Assembly (NCBI RefSeq): GCF_036898095.1
Contig: NC_090751.1
Location: 75,013,986-75,077,985 of the forward strand
DNA: 64,000 nucleotides
From: Palaemon carinicauda
Taxonomy: Eukaryota; Arthropoda; Malacostraca; Decapoda; Palaemonidae
Direction of reading: 5' to 3'
The position numbers were made by a program, and so were the translations under genes. Under the pieces are notes generated by a model that saw only the letters and a program-made list of their open reading frames with translations, was not told the origin of the DNA and searched no databases. The stretch's first letter is position 1. Each line of letters begins with the position of its first letter. This document shows, piece by piece, positions 11,718-21,402 of this stretch.

Positions 11718-14052
11718 AAAAAGAAAATGAGTTGATTACATCATATGATGCTAGGCAATGCCCCTGCATGGTGACGCTATGCTTTGCTTGAATGGCTCAT
11801 GACACTATTTCCTGGTTAAAGACTTGCGAGGTGGTTGAGTAAGGACCTTCAATTAAATGCTTCATTTTTGTTTAGCTAGAAAAAAATACAAATTGTATAA
11901 AAATATGTACAGTGATACCTCTACATATGATCTTGATTCGTTCCAGATACTGCTTCGTATGTTAAAACGATCGTATGTTGGAGCAAATATTCCCATAAGA
12001 ATTCATGGTAGTTTATTTAATTTGTTCCTCAGCCTAAAAGCCATAATAAGTCCTTAATAAATGGCTACACATAATTACACATGACATTAATACAATACCT
12101 GTATAATAAATACATATTACAAAAAAAAAAAAAAAAAAAAAGGATAATAATAACAAAATAAATAAAAAACGGGTTGTAATGTAACACTTTATCATAGCGA
12201 CAGGCCAGCGCGGGTGTAGGGACTTCTGTGCAGGAGGAGACAGAAGATCAGCGAGGAGGTAGGGACGGTGACTTTGTACGATAACGTGTACGATAACTTA
12301 CACTACTACGTGAACTTTAACAACTTAGCTTATTTTTTTTTTCATTTTTATAATTTTATATTTTTTTTTCACATTTTTTCTTTTCTTATTTTTAATTTTC
12401 ATCACTTTCACTCGATTCCTTTTCTTTGCTTCACTTTCTTTCTTTTCATCCTGATCACTAGACCATTTTAAAGATTTTTTAAAGAAACTATCGAGAGAAA
12501 GTTGCTTTGTACGGCTTTTGAGGATTTTTCTAAAATGCGTTAAGCAAACATCATCGAACTGCACAACAACACGGCAAACCTGAAGTTTCTGTGGGTGATG
12601 CTTGTCGATGAAATCAACGTGTTGATGATATGCCAACATCTGTTTTATTTCCGCCGTACCTAAGATTTCGCCTACCTCCTCGATCTCCTCCGACTCACTC
12701 AACTGCGCTTGGAACTCATCATGCTGCAGGGCTTGCAGCTCCTTGAGTTCCTCGGTGGCGAGCTCTTCGTGATGCTCATCGACAAGTTCGGTGATGTCAT
12801 CTTCATCCACCTCCAGATCCATGGACTTGCCAAGGGATACAATCTCTTCGACGTCTTCCTCGGCGGCAAGCACAGGTTCATTCTCGGGGCCAAAACCTTC
12901 GAAATCTCTGGGAGCAACAGCATCAGGCCAAAGCTTCTTCCAAGCGGAATTCAGGGTCCGAAGAGTTACTCCCTCCCAAGCCTGATCAATGATCTTTAAG
13001 CAGTGCACGATATTAAAGTGGCTCCTCCAAAATTCACGCAAAGTTAAGTTGGTGCTTTGCGTGACATTAAAGCACTGCTTAAATAAGTGCTTGGTGTAGA
13101 GCTTTTTGAAATTAGAGATGACTTGCTGGTCCATGGGCTGGAGGATAGAGGTGGTATTCGGTGGAAGATACAACACCTTGATGAATTTGTATTCGTCAAT
13201 GATATCATCTTCGAGTCCGGGGGGTGAGCGGGTGCATTGTCCAAACAAAGCAAGCACTTCAAAGGCAAATTCCTCTCCTGAAGATACTTCTTGACAGCAG
13301 GGCCGAAAACTACGTTTACCCATTCCACAAAGATATGCCTAGTAACCCAAGCCTTAGAATTAGAACGCCATAGAACATGTAGCAGGTCTTTATTAATTCT
13401 ATATGCTTTAAATGCCCTAGGGTTTTCGGAATGGTAAACCAATAACGGCTTTATTTTGCAGTCCCCGCTGGCGTTGGCACAAAGCGCAAGAGTCAACCGA
13501 TCCTTCATTGGCTTATGTCCAGGCATTTTCTTCTCTTCGGCGGTAATGTACGTTCGACTAGGCATCTTTTTCCAAAACAGACCGTTTTTCATCACAGTTG
13601 AACACCTGCTGCTCTACGTAACCTTCCTCCGCCACGATGCTTTCGAACTTTTTAACAAAGTCTTTAGCAGCCTTGGTGTCCGAACTCGAAGCTTCTCCAT
13701 GAGGAACAACTGAATGAATCCCGGTCCGTTTCCTAAATTTCTCAAACCAACCTCGAGACGCCTTGAATTCCTCCGTCGTAGGATCGGCTGAACTCTCCCC
13801 CGCGTCACCCCGAGAGCGCGCCGCCTTCAATTCACTGTAGATAGCGCTGGCCTTCTCACAAATGATCGTTTCCGTGATCGTATCGCCAACAATCTCCTTG
13901 TCCCCTATCCAGATCAACAAAAGGCGTTCCATCTCTTTCAGAGTAGGGCTACGACGTTTAGAAATAATCGTGATCCCCTTCGAAGGTTTCACTGCTTTAA
14001 TGGCTGACTTCTGTTTTATGATCGTCGAGATCGTAGACATATTCCGGCCATA

Positions 14053-15630
14053 TTGTTTAGCCAGATCGCGGAATATTTTGAAAGTTTACTGAATGTTGAG
14101 GATAATAGGGAGGCAGATATAATTGCTGTTGCAGGTGTTGAGGTGCAAGTGATGGGAGATGAGAATGAGAGAGAGATTACAATAGATGAAGTGAGGAGAG
14201 CACTAGATGAAACGAGAGTAGGAAAATCGTCTGGTATGGATGGTGTGAGAGCTGAGATGTTGAAGGAAGGGGGTGTGACTGTACTTGAATGGTTGGTGAG
14301 ATTGTTTAATATGTGTTTTGTGTTGTCAATGATACCAGTAGATTTGGTTTGTGCATGTATTGTACCACTACATAAGGGTAAGGGAGATGTGCATGAGTGT
14401 TGTAATTCAAGAGGTATTAGTTTGTTAAGCGTTGGAAAAGTGTATGGTAGAGTAATCATTAATAGGATCAAGGATAAAACAGAGAATGCAATCTTAGAAA
14501 TACAGGGTGGTTTTAGAAGAGGTAGGGGTTGTATGAATCAGATTTTTACAGTTAGGCAGATATGCGAGAAATATTTAGCAAAAGGTAAGGTGTATGTTGC
14601 GTTTATGGATCTGGAGAAAGCGTATGATAGAGTTGATAGGGAAGCAATGTGGAATGTGATGAGGTTATATGGAGTTGGTGGAAGGTTGTTGCAAGCAGTG
14701 AAAAGTTTCTACAAAGGTAGTAAATCATGTGTTAGGATAGGAAATGAAGTGAGTGATTGGTTTCCGGTGAGAGTGGGGCTGAGACAGGGATGTGTGATTT
14801 TGCCGTGGTTGTTTAACTTGTATGTTGATGGAGTGGTGAGAGAGGTGAATGCTCGAGTGCTTGGACGAGGATTAACACTGGTAGACGAGAATGACCACGA
14901 ATGGGAGGTAAATCAGTTGTTGTTTGCGGATGATACTGTACTGGTTGCAGACACAGAAGAGAAGCTTGGCCGACTAGTGACAGAATTTGGAAGAGTGTGT
15001 GAGAGAAGGAAGTTGAGAGTTAATGTGGGTAAGAGTAAGGTTATGAGATGTACGAGAAGGGAAGGTGGTGCAAGGTTGAATGTCATGTTGAATGGAGAGT
15101 TACTTGAGGAGGTGGATCAGTTTAAGTACTTGGGGTCTGTTGTTGCAGCAAATGGTGGAGTGGAAGCAGATGTACGTCAGAGAGTGAATGAAGGTTGCAA
15201 AGTGTTGGGGGCAGTTAAGGGAGTAGTAAAAAATAGAGGTTTGGGCATGAATGTAAAGAGAGTTCTATATGAGAAAGTGATTGTACCAACTGTGATGTAT
15301 GGATCGGAGTTGTGGGGAATGAAAGTGACGGAGAGACAGAAATTGAATGTGTTTGAGATGAAGTGTCTAAGAAGTATGGCTGGTGTATCTCGAGTAGATA
15401 GGGTTAGGAACGAAGTGGTGAGAGTGAGAACGGGTGTAAGAAATGAGTTAGCGGCTAGAGTGGATATGAATGTTTTGAGGTGGTTTGGCCATGTTGAGAG
15501 AATGGAAAATGGCTGTCTGCTAAAGAAGGTGATGAATGCGAGAGTTGATGGGAGAAGTACAAGAGGAAGGCCAAGGTTTGGGTGGATGGATGGAGTGAAG
15601 GAAGCTCTGGGTGATAGGAGGATAGCCTAG
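14053..15630 (+). CDS. non-LTR reverse transcriptase, partial
   Basis: Open for 525 codons; its first few codons (14053-14069, TTG start) are antisense of the Tigger transposase, so the true N-terminus, including any endonuclease domain, is missing. RT motifs appear in order: a KSSGMDGVRAEMLK region, IVPLHKGKGD, the GGFRRGRG block, FMDLEKAYD with catalytic D186, GLRQGC, and FADD at residues 291-294. It then reads KSKVMRC, the thumb (LYEKVIVPTVMYGSELW) and RWFGHVERM..RGRPRFGW. A one-base indel near 15628 shifts the last codons; the intended tail (REARERARNRNEWRAI) runs in another frame to TAG at 15699-15701. It would have copied LINE RNA at nuclear targets. It resembles RTE-like arthropod elements, but the clade is unassigned. 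Confidence 0.9.
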   Translation: MFSQIAEYFESLLNVEDNREADIIAVAGVEVQVMGDENEREITIDEVRRALDETRVGKSSGMDGVRAEMLKEGGVTVLEWLVRLFNMCFVLSMIPVDLVCACIVPLHKGKGDVHECCNSRGISLLSVGKVYGRVIINRIKDKTENAILEIQGGFRRGRGCMNQIFTVRQICEKYLAKGKVYVAFMDLEKAYDRVDREAMWNVMRLYGVGGRLLQAVKSFYKGSKSCVRIGNEVSDWFPVRVGLRQGCVILPWLFNLYVDGVVREVNARVLGRGLTLVDENDHEWEVNQLLFADDTVLVADTEEKLGRLVTEFGRVCERRKLRVNVGKSKVMRCTRREGGARLNVMLNGELLEEVDQFKYLGSVVAANGGVEADVRQRVNEGCKVLGAVKGVVKNRGLGMNVKRVLYEKVIVPTVMYGSELWGMKVTERQKLNVFEMKCLRSMAGVSRVDRVRNEVVRVRTGVRNELAARVDMNVLRWFGHVERMENGCLLKKVMNARVDGRSTRGRPRFGWMDGVKEALGDRRIA

Positions 15631-15964
15631 ATGTGAGAGAGGCAAGAGAGCGTGCAAGAAATAGGAATGAATGGCGAGCGATTGTGACGCAGTTCCGGTA
15701 GGCCCTGCTGCTGCCTCCGATGCCTTAGATGACCGCGGAGGTAGCAGCAGTAGGGGATTCAGCATTATGAAGCTTCATCTGTGGTGGATAATGTGGGAGG
15801 GTGGGCTGTGGCACCCTAGCAGTACCAGCTGAACTCGGTTGAGTCCCTTGTTAGGCTGGGAGGAACGTAGAGAGTAGAGGTCCCCTTTTTGTTTTTGTTT
15901 CACTTGTTGATGTCGGCTACCCCCCAAAATTGGGGGAAGTGCCTTGGTAAATGTATATATGTAT
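14070..15964 (+). mobile_element. 5'-truncated LINE inserted antisense into the Tigger transposase
   Basis: Junctions can be placed to within 2 bp: the transposase codons GTT AGC | GAT CTG (minus strand) are separated exactly here. The 5' end lies inside the polymerase ORF, which is typical of aborted target-primed reverse transcription. The 3'UTR (15702-15964) ends in a TATATGTATG-type microsatellite. No target-site duplication longer than about 2 bp is visible. Confidence 0.88.
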
Positions 15965-16499
15965 GCTAACACGTACACCTCGCTCATGCTTTTCTATTAT
16001 TTCCTGCTTTAATTCTAATGAAAGCATAGACTTCCTCTTTTTCTCACCACTAATACTACTTCCTGAACCGAAACTAAGCTTTTTGGGACCCATGATTACG
16101 GAACACAGAAAACAACACGTGAAAAGGCAAGATAAAAAACTGTTAAAACTGAGCGAATAGAGGACAACCACACGATGCGCACGAGATGAGAGGACTGATC
16201 AATGTGACGATCAATGTGACGCTCGATTGGCGTCCCTCCGATGTGCTGCCGTCTAGCGGCGTCAACAACAAACAACGCTGGACGCTTTCGAGAAAATTCC
16301 ACGGGTAAGCGTATTGTTTACTTCGTATGTTGGAGCAACACTTCGTATGTTGAGACAGAAATTTGGTCAAATTTTACTTCGTATGTTGGAAAATTCGTAT
16401 GTTAAGACAACCGTATGTAGAGGTTCCACTGTAGTTTATTCCTAGGCAAATAGTTTGTCATTTAAATGGAAGTCTTTCTTAGGGTGGGGGAAGTCTCTG

Positions 16500-16560
16500 C
16501 TAACAGTTAACAAATAAAAAAGCACACACACACACACTCTCACTCTCTCTCTCTCTGCTA
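16500..16560. repeat. CA/CT simple repeat
   Basis: ACACACACACAC followed by CTCTCTCTCTCT inside the 3' part of DIRS-like A1. Confidence 0.85.
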
Positions 16561-16589
16561 CAAATTCAGGAACAAAAGATAAAGTTAAT

Positions 16590-17535
16590 TCATTCCAGCC
16601 TCTGGGGTATGACATTAGATGATATAGTCCGTGAAGTTCGCAAACTCTCTTGGTTGAAGCGAAGGCAAAGAGAAAGAGTTTTCAGGGTAAGATCCCAGTC
16701 CAGGGCTTTCTTTAAGGACCTTTGTTGTATCCTATGGGTGGTTTGAGCTCTAGCGAGGACAAGTCTCCTCAAAGCTCTTAATAAGAGCGGAAACTTCCCA
16801 TGTCGAGGAAAGATAAAGTCCTTTCAGTTTGAAAACCTGAATCAAAGGTGAGCGGAAGCACTTCACCACAGTGACTAAAAGGGACTTCTCATTCCTCATG
16901 AACACTATAAAGTCAAGTGATCAAGGAAATAGTGGTATAAGTAGAGCAATATTCTCCCTTCGACAACAATCACATAAGATTTTCCACTTCGCCTGGTACA
17001 CTGCTAGGGACGACTTTTGGGAGTATCCAGAAAGTTGTTTTGCAGTTGGACCCGAAAAACCTCTCTTTCAGAGAAGATGATGGATAGTCTCCTACCATGA
17101 AGTGCTAGGAAGTGCACTGCTTCGTGGAACTTTCTTACATATGGTTGACGAAAAAGGTTTGGACATTTTACAAGTTCTCTTTGGAATGTCCACAATAAGT
17201 TCGAGCAGGTCTGGATACCACTCCGCTGTTGGGCATCTTGGGGTTATTAGTGTTATTCTGGCTTCTTGTGATGAACAGACTCTGTTATGGACCTGACGAA
17301 TCAGACAGAACGGTGGGAATGTACAAAAATCCAGCTAGTCGCATGGATGCTGGGAGGAGGTAACTTTGATTGCTGCAGCTGGGTCTGGGGATGGAAAACA
17401 ATGAACACTGGGAGTTTGTTGTTTAAGTGAGTGGCAAACATGTCCAGAGATGGGGAACCCACAAGAGTCAAGTCTCTTCCCAACTAGAGGAAGCAAAGAC
17501 CATTTGGAACCAATTGTCATCTCTGGCCGACTCAA
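16590..17535 (-). pseudogene. RNase H/tyrosine recombinase remnant of DIRS-like A1
   Basis: Minus-strand reading, in several frames, gives the end of RNase H and the linker (a PSLDMFATHLNNKLPVF stretch, the 'DLFAT' block of DIRS polyproteins, then SPDPAAA). A FRQPYVRKFHEAVHFLALHGR stretch marks the start of the recombinase region. Near 16600-16720 comes DLTLKTL..TKRVCELHGL-like sequence around the first catalytic Arg. Stops and frameshifts occur every 30-60 codons. The catalytic HxxR...Y part is missing on the 3' side. Confidence 0.65.
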
Positions 17536-18407
17536 AGTTCGCAGTGACGTTCCTTTTCACAGGAGAAAGGCATACTGTCTTCCTTTATCCTAAGGGAGAG
17601 CAAGGGTAGGAGGTTGCTGCACGCTTAGGGGCAGGCAGCAAAGTAGGTTATTCCTTACGAGAAGGAGAAACTAATGGGGCAAGCTCGTGAGAACTTGTCC
17701 TTATATAGCAAATAGCGCTACGTTGTCCCATGGGCTCGATAACGAGGGAGAGGGATCGCAGGCAATCACCTCCCACCATCATCGTCCAGCTCCGAGAAGC
17801 TGTGCTCTGATGGATTAGAGCGGGGCATGGAAGAATCCAATGCCTTTCGGTGTACCCCCCGGTGGGGGGGGGGCACTCAGGAGAAGGCTCTCTCTCTCAC
17901 GGGTAGGAGGGACAATAAATTCCTTTTTGTCCTGAGAGCATATCTCCATGCGGGCGAGGAGCTTCCTAAACAGAAGCCGGTGAAGGAGACTTGGTCTAGT
18001 TAAGATTTCTTCCGATTTATAGGAATCTTCCGAAATTACCATAGACGTTACCCAATCCACCCTCGCAAGGGATATTGAGGACAAAAGTATTATTTCTATA
18101 ATAAGTTGCACAAGGGAAATGGTTTTACCTGCAGATAGTCAGGTCAGCTTTTGCATAAGACCCGGGGTGCTGATTGCCCAAGAGATAAAGTTGAAAGAAA
18201 GGAGGAGCCAGTCATTCTTACACTTTCATCCTAGATTAATCCAGGGTAACCTTTGTCCTCAACCTTCTACTAATTGTACATCAAGGAGCCATAATTTAAA
18301 CAACTTGTGCCACCAACACAGGACCAATGGAGAATGTCTCCATGCTCCTGTGGGTCACGTCTTGCAGGTAGTGGGCGGTGAAAGTTGTTTGACTTTCACA
18401 TATCCGC

Positions 18408-18969
18408 TTATAATACCCGTGTCACAGAGTAGTTTTCCTTAAATGCTAGAGACGTTGCAATGCCCCTAACGTCATGAGATCTGGGTCGTTGTACTGAAGG
18501 AGGATTGGGAATTAATGCTAAGTCAATGACCTTGCAAATCAAGTCTGAGATAGTGTTCTTCTTGATCCTCTTCTTGACATGCCCCATGATGAAGAGTGCC
18601 GACACTATGGGGCCAGCTACTTATGTTCTTTTGAGGAAATACCTCAAACTCCTTATTGGACATAGTAACGACTGATCTGGGTCATCAGATACAGTACGAA
18701 GACTCCCAATACGGAAGGACCGGAATCTAGGATCCGCTACTCCCGGATTTTGATTCTTGGTTATAAATTCATGGATGAAGTTAGAATTACCTCCCCCTTG
18801 TCCTTGAATGGGCGATGTTGTAGGAAAGACCATGCAGTTCACTAACTCTTTTGGCAAAGCCAAGGCGAGTAGGAACACCGTCTTCAAGGTGATGTGACAA
18901 TCTGTTGGCTGCCGTGATGGTTCGTAGGGAGCACCCTTCAGAGACTAAAGGACGCAAACCACGTTCCAC
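18408..18969 (-). pseudogene. tyrosine recombinase of DIRS-like A2
   Basis: Pieces in different frames: ITLKTVFLLALALPKELV..LH (an Arg to Pro-Lys change in the AKRVSELH block), LLCPIRSLRYFLKRT, and RPRSHDVRGIATSLAF with an intact H-x-x-R motif near 18460. These are the conserved blocks of the YR domain that would join the circular cDNA of DIRS elements to target DNA. Frameshifts near 18600 and 18880 break it. Confidence 0.75.
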
Positions 18970-19152
18970 GGAAGAGGTCTTACTTCCAACTGAGGCAAGT
19001 TAAGCTCAATGCTCTGCAGGAGGAGAGAAAGTTCCAATGAAGAGAAAATATCGACTCGGTTTAAAGGCAAGGCTCAAGGCTGAGCGGCAGCCTTTCAATT
19101 CCAAAATCCAAGAGGAACATTTCCTCCTGCAAGTGCACAAGGAACTCCACTT

Positions 19153-19841
19153 TTACTGGAATAGAGGCATCGAAGGAATAGAGGCATCGAAGGTAGAGAT
19201 ACCCCTTTCACGACACCAACCACATAACACAGTCCACTTGCCTAATCCTCTCTGCGTGAGGAGGTGCTGGATAGTCTTCAGGTGTGAAGTCGTAGTGAAG
19301 CTGGAGGTTTGTGGAAGATGTTCGCGTGTGGATGTTTGGATAAATCGTGTCGTGGAGGGAGTTCTCACTGAAGCTCTATCATAAGCTGCAGAAGGTCCGG
19401 GAACCATTCTACGTGATGCCATAGCAGAGCTCTGAGTCATAGATAGGTTGACTGATACTCTGGTCTTATTGAGTACTCTTCTCATCAGACAAAAAGGGGG
19501 AAAAGCGTAGACATCGATGTTGTCCCACAGTTGTTGGAATGCATCTTCCCAGAGCCTGGAGCTTTGGGACTGGGGAGCAATACAGCGGGAGGCTTGAGTT
19601 CAGGGACGTCACAAACAAGTCCACAGTCAGGATACCCCACTGAATGATTCAAAGACCCCTCGGAGCCCACAATCAAAGTCACTCTGCTCAGGTTGTCATC
19701 TAACACATTCCGTTCACCAGGAATGAAGCAAGCCAATAGGGACACCAAGTTGTCTTTAGTATTGCCAGATGGGTTAGTATAAAAATCCCCAAAACTCATG
19801 ATAAAAAATCCCCAAAACAACTCAAAAATCCCCATTTCCAC
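19153..19841 (-). pseudogene. RNase H and linker of DIRS-like A2
   Basis: Minus-strand frames give ERNVLDDNLSRV followed by a WGYPD..P block, PKAPGSGKMH..LW, then the DMRRVLNKTRVSVNLSMT linker. These match the order RNase H end, 'DLFAT' block, linker seen in element D. The hAT-type MITE at 19757-20086 interrupts its upstream part. At least three frameshifts are present. Confidence 0.65.
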
Positions 19842-20086
19842 AAATATGTTTTCTTCTGATCGTGTAGGCTTTACTCATATAGAAATTACTCACCATACTT
19901 CATATAGAGTGCTAAGTAAACTAATTGCAACAATATAAAGATTTACTAATTTTTGTTTCTTCTCCACAAAAACTTGTATGGAATATCCCCATCAGACACC
20001 AAAATTCCTCAAATCTAAAGATAAATCCCCATATCTAGGAATAAATTCCCAAATCTAGGGATAAATTCCCAAAGCTGGCAACACTG
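19757..20086. mobile_element. 330-bp hAT-type MITE
   Basis: The ends TAGTATTGCCAG and CTGGCAACACTG are inverted repeats. An exact 8-bp duplication GTTGTCTT flanks them (19749-19756 and 20087-20094). Eight-bp TSDs and short TIRs are diagnostic of hAT elements. The interior repeats short AAATCCCCA / AAATTCCCA words and has no ORF. It is inserted in the RNase H region of A2. Confidence 0.88.
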
Positions 20087-20099
20087 GTTGTCTTCTGTC

Positions 20100-21402
20100 A
20101 ATCTCGGTATATCTACTGCTAGATGGTATAGGGGCTGCGAAAAGGTACTGCCTCATTTGTAAGACACTACTGTACTGATGTCGCTCATCAACACTCCTGA
20201 GTGACCCCCCAGGAACTGCTGGAACTGTTGGAGGGCTAAGAAGGCTACCCTCACCTTTAAGAGATTTATGTGCTGATACCTTTCGGACTCGGATCATAAG
20301 CTGCAAGTCGTGTGGTGAAGCAGATGGGGCCCCACCCTTCTTTTGATACATCTGAAAAGAGCATCAATTCCGGGGGGAATACAAGAGGTTCTCGTCTGCC
20401 ACCTACCACCTGAGGTCCATCTGCTCCTCTAGTCCTTTGGTGACTAGGATGTCCAGGGAATTGTTAGTTTGATTCCAACTGGACTTCAGCTGCAACTAAA
20501 GAGATCAAGTACCGAGGCGGCCGTTGAGCACTAGACAGGACAGGGACGATAGGTGACCTAAGAGACGCAACCATTGCTGGGATGACAGTTCTTCTCGTCT
20601 GAAAAAGGGACTTGCCGTCTTCCTCAATCTTTAATGAGGGAAGCAGGGATAAATTCTCAAAAGTTTACCATGATCCCCAGATCTCTGCAAAACGCTAGAG
20701 GTCTGTCTCGATGTTGAAGAAGGGTTGCCACTCAGTTTGCTAGGATCAGCCAATCATCTAGGTATCTTAGGAGACAGATGCCGATCCTGTGAGCCCAAGA
20801 TGATACTAGGGTGAACACTCGTGAATACCTGAGGTGCCGTGGAAAGACCAAAGCATAGCACCTTGAACTGGTATTACTTGTTGTCGAGTATGATCCTTAG
20901 ATACTTCCTTGAAGACGGATGGACTGGGATCTGAGAGTATGCAACCTAAAGATCTAGTGTACACATAAAACTCTTATGATCTTACCACTTGTCTGACCGT
21001 GTCTTCTGTCTCCATTCTGAACAAAATTTGTCTGACAAACTTGTTCAGAGTAGAAAGGTCAATGACTGATTTCCAACCTCCAGGCACCTTTTCAACAAGA
21101 AAGAGTTGACCGTCGAAAGCCAACCTTGAGAACCGTCAAGGACCTCTTGGAGAGTGCCCTACTCCAACATGGTCTGGACTTTGGCCCGGAGGGACAGTTC
21201 CTTCGCGGATCCCTGCACATAGGAGCTTGACGGGACTGGATTCCGGGTAAGTGGAGGGAGATATTGAATGAACGGGATGCAATACCCTGAACAAATCCTG
21301 GAGATTGTCCAGGCTTTGGGCCTGAGCTACAACCCTGCCAGCGGCGTTGCAGACATCCCCCCCCCCCACTTGTTGACAAGTAGAAGGATTATTACCCATC
21401 AT
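20100..21402 (-). pseudogene. reverse transcriptase of DIRS-like A2
   Basis: An intact YLDDW motif (Tyr-Leu-Asp-Asp codons at 20764-20753) lies in a frame reading RYLDDWLILAN, followed by a LAFCRDLGIMVN stretch, as in DIRS/Ngaro RTs. Upstream, 21092-21402 gives RT-like or connecting sequence in two frames. Many frameshifts and stops; the enzyme is dead despite its intact catalytic motif. Confidence 0.7.

Larger units (their letters stand above)
12325..16093 (-). pseudogene. Tigger transposase, split by a LINE and frameshifted
   Basis: The ATG at 16093 begins MGPKKLSFGSG, then LELKQEIIEKHERGVRVS, a CENP-B-type HTH. The LINE (14070-15964) interrupts here and the HTH resumes at 14067 with DLAKQYGRNMSTISTI. 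The second HTH region (ASRGWFEKFRKRTG) leads to the DDE core. The first Asp lies in VFNCDE near 13585, where a frameshift follows. The second is in LLCLDNAPAH (GAC at 13239-13241), after which the frame shifts again. The third is in LQPMDQQVISNF (13129-13131). The tail is Lys/Glu-rich and ends at 12325. Besides the insertion, at least two indels make it non-functional. Confidence 0.9.
11910..16431 (-). mobile_element. second-family Tigger/pogo transposon, interrupted by a LINE
   Basis: Ends read CAGTGATACCTCTACATATG at 11910 and its near complement CATATG/CGTATGTAGAGGTTCCACTG ending at 16431, each flanked by TA (11908-11909, 16432-16433). Subterminal repeats of TTCGTATGTT occur several times at both ends. 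It encodes a different Tigger transposase from the 2355-6738 element, on the minus strand. Without the LINE it is about 2.6 kb. It lies within the internal complementary region of DIRS-like A1, so it is younger than A1 and older than the LINE. Confidence 0.9.
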
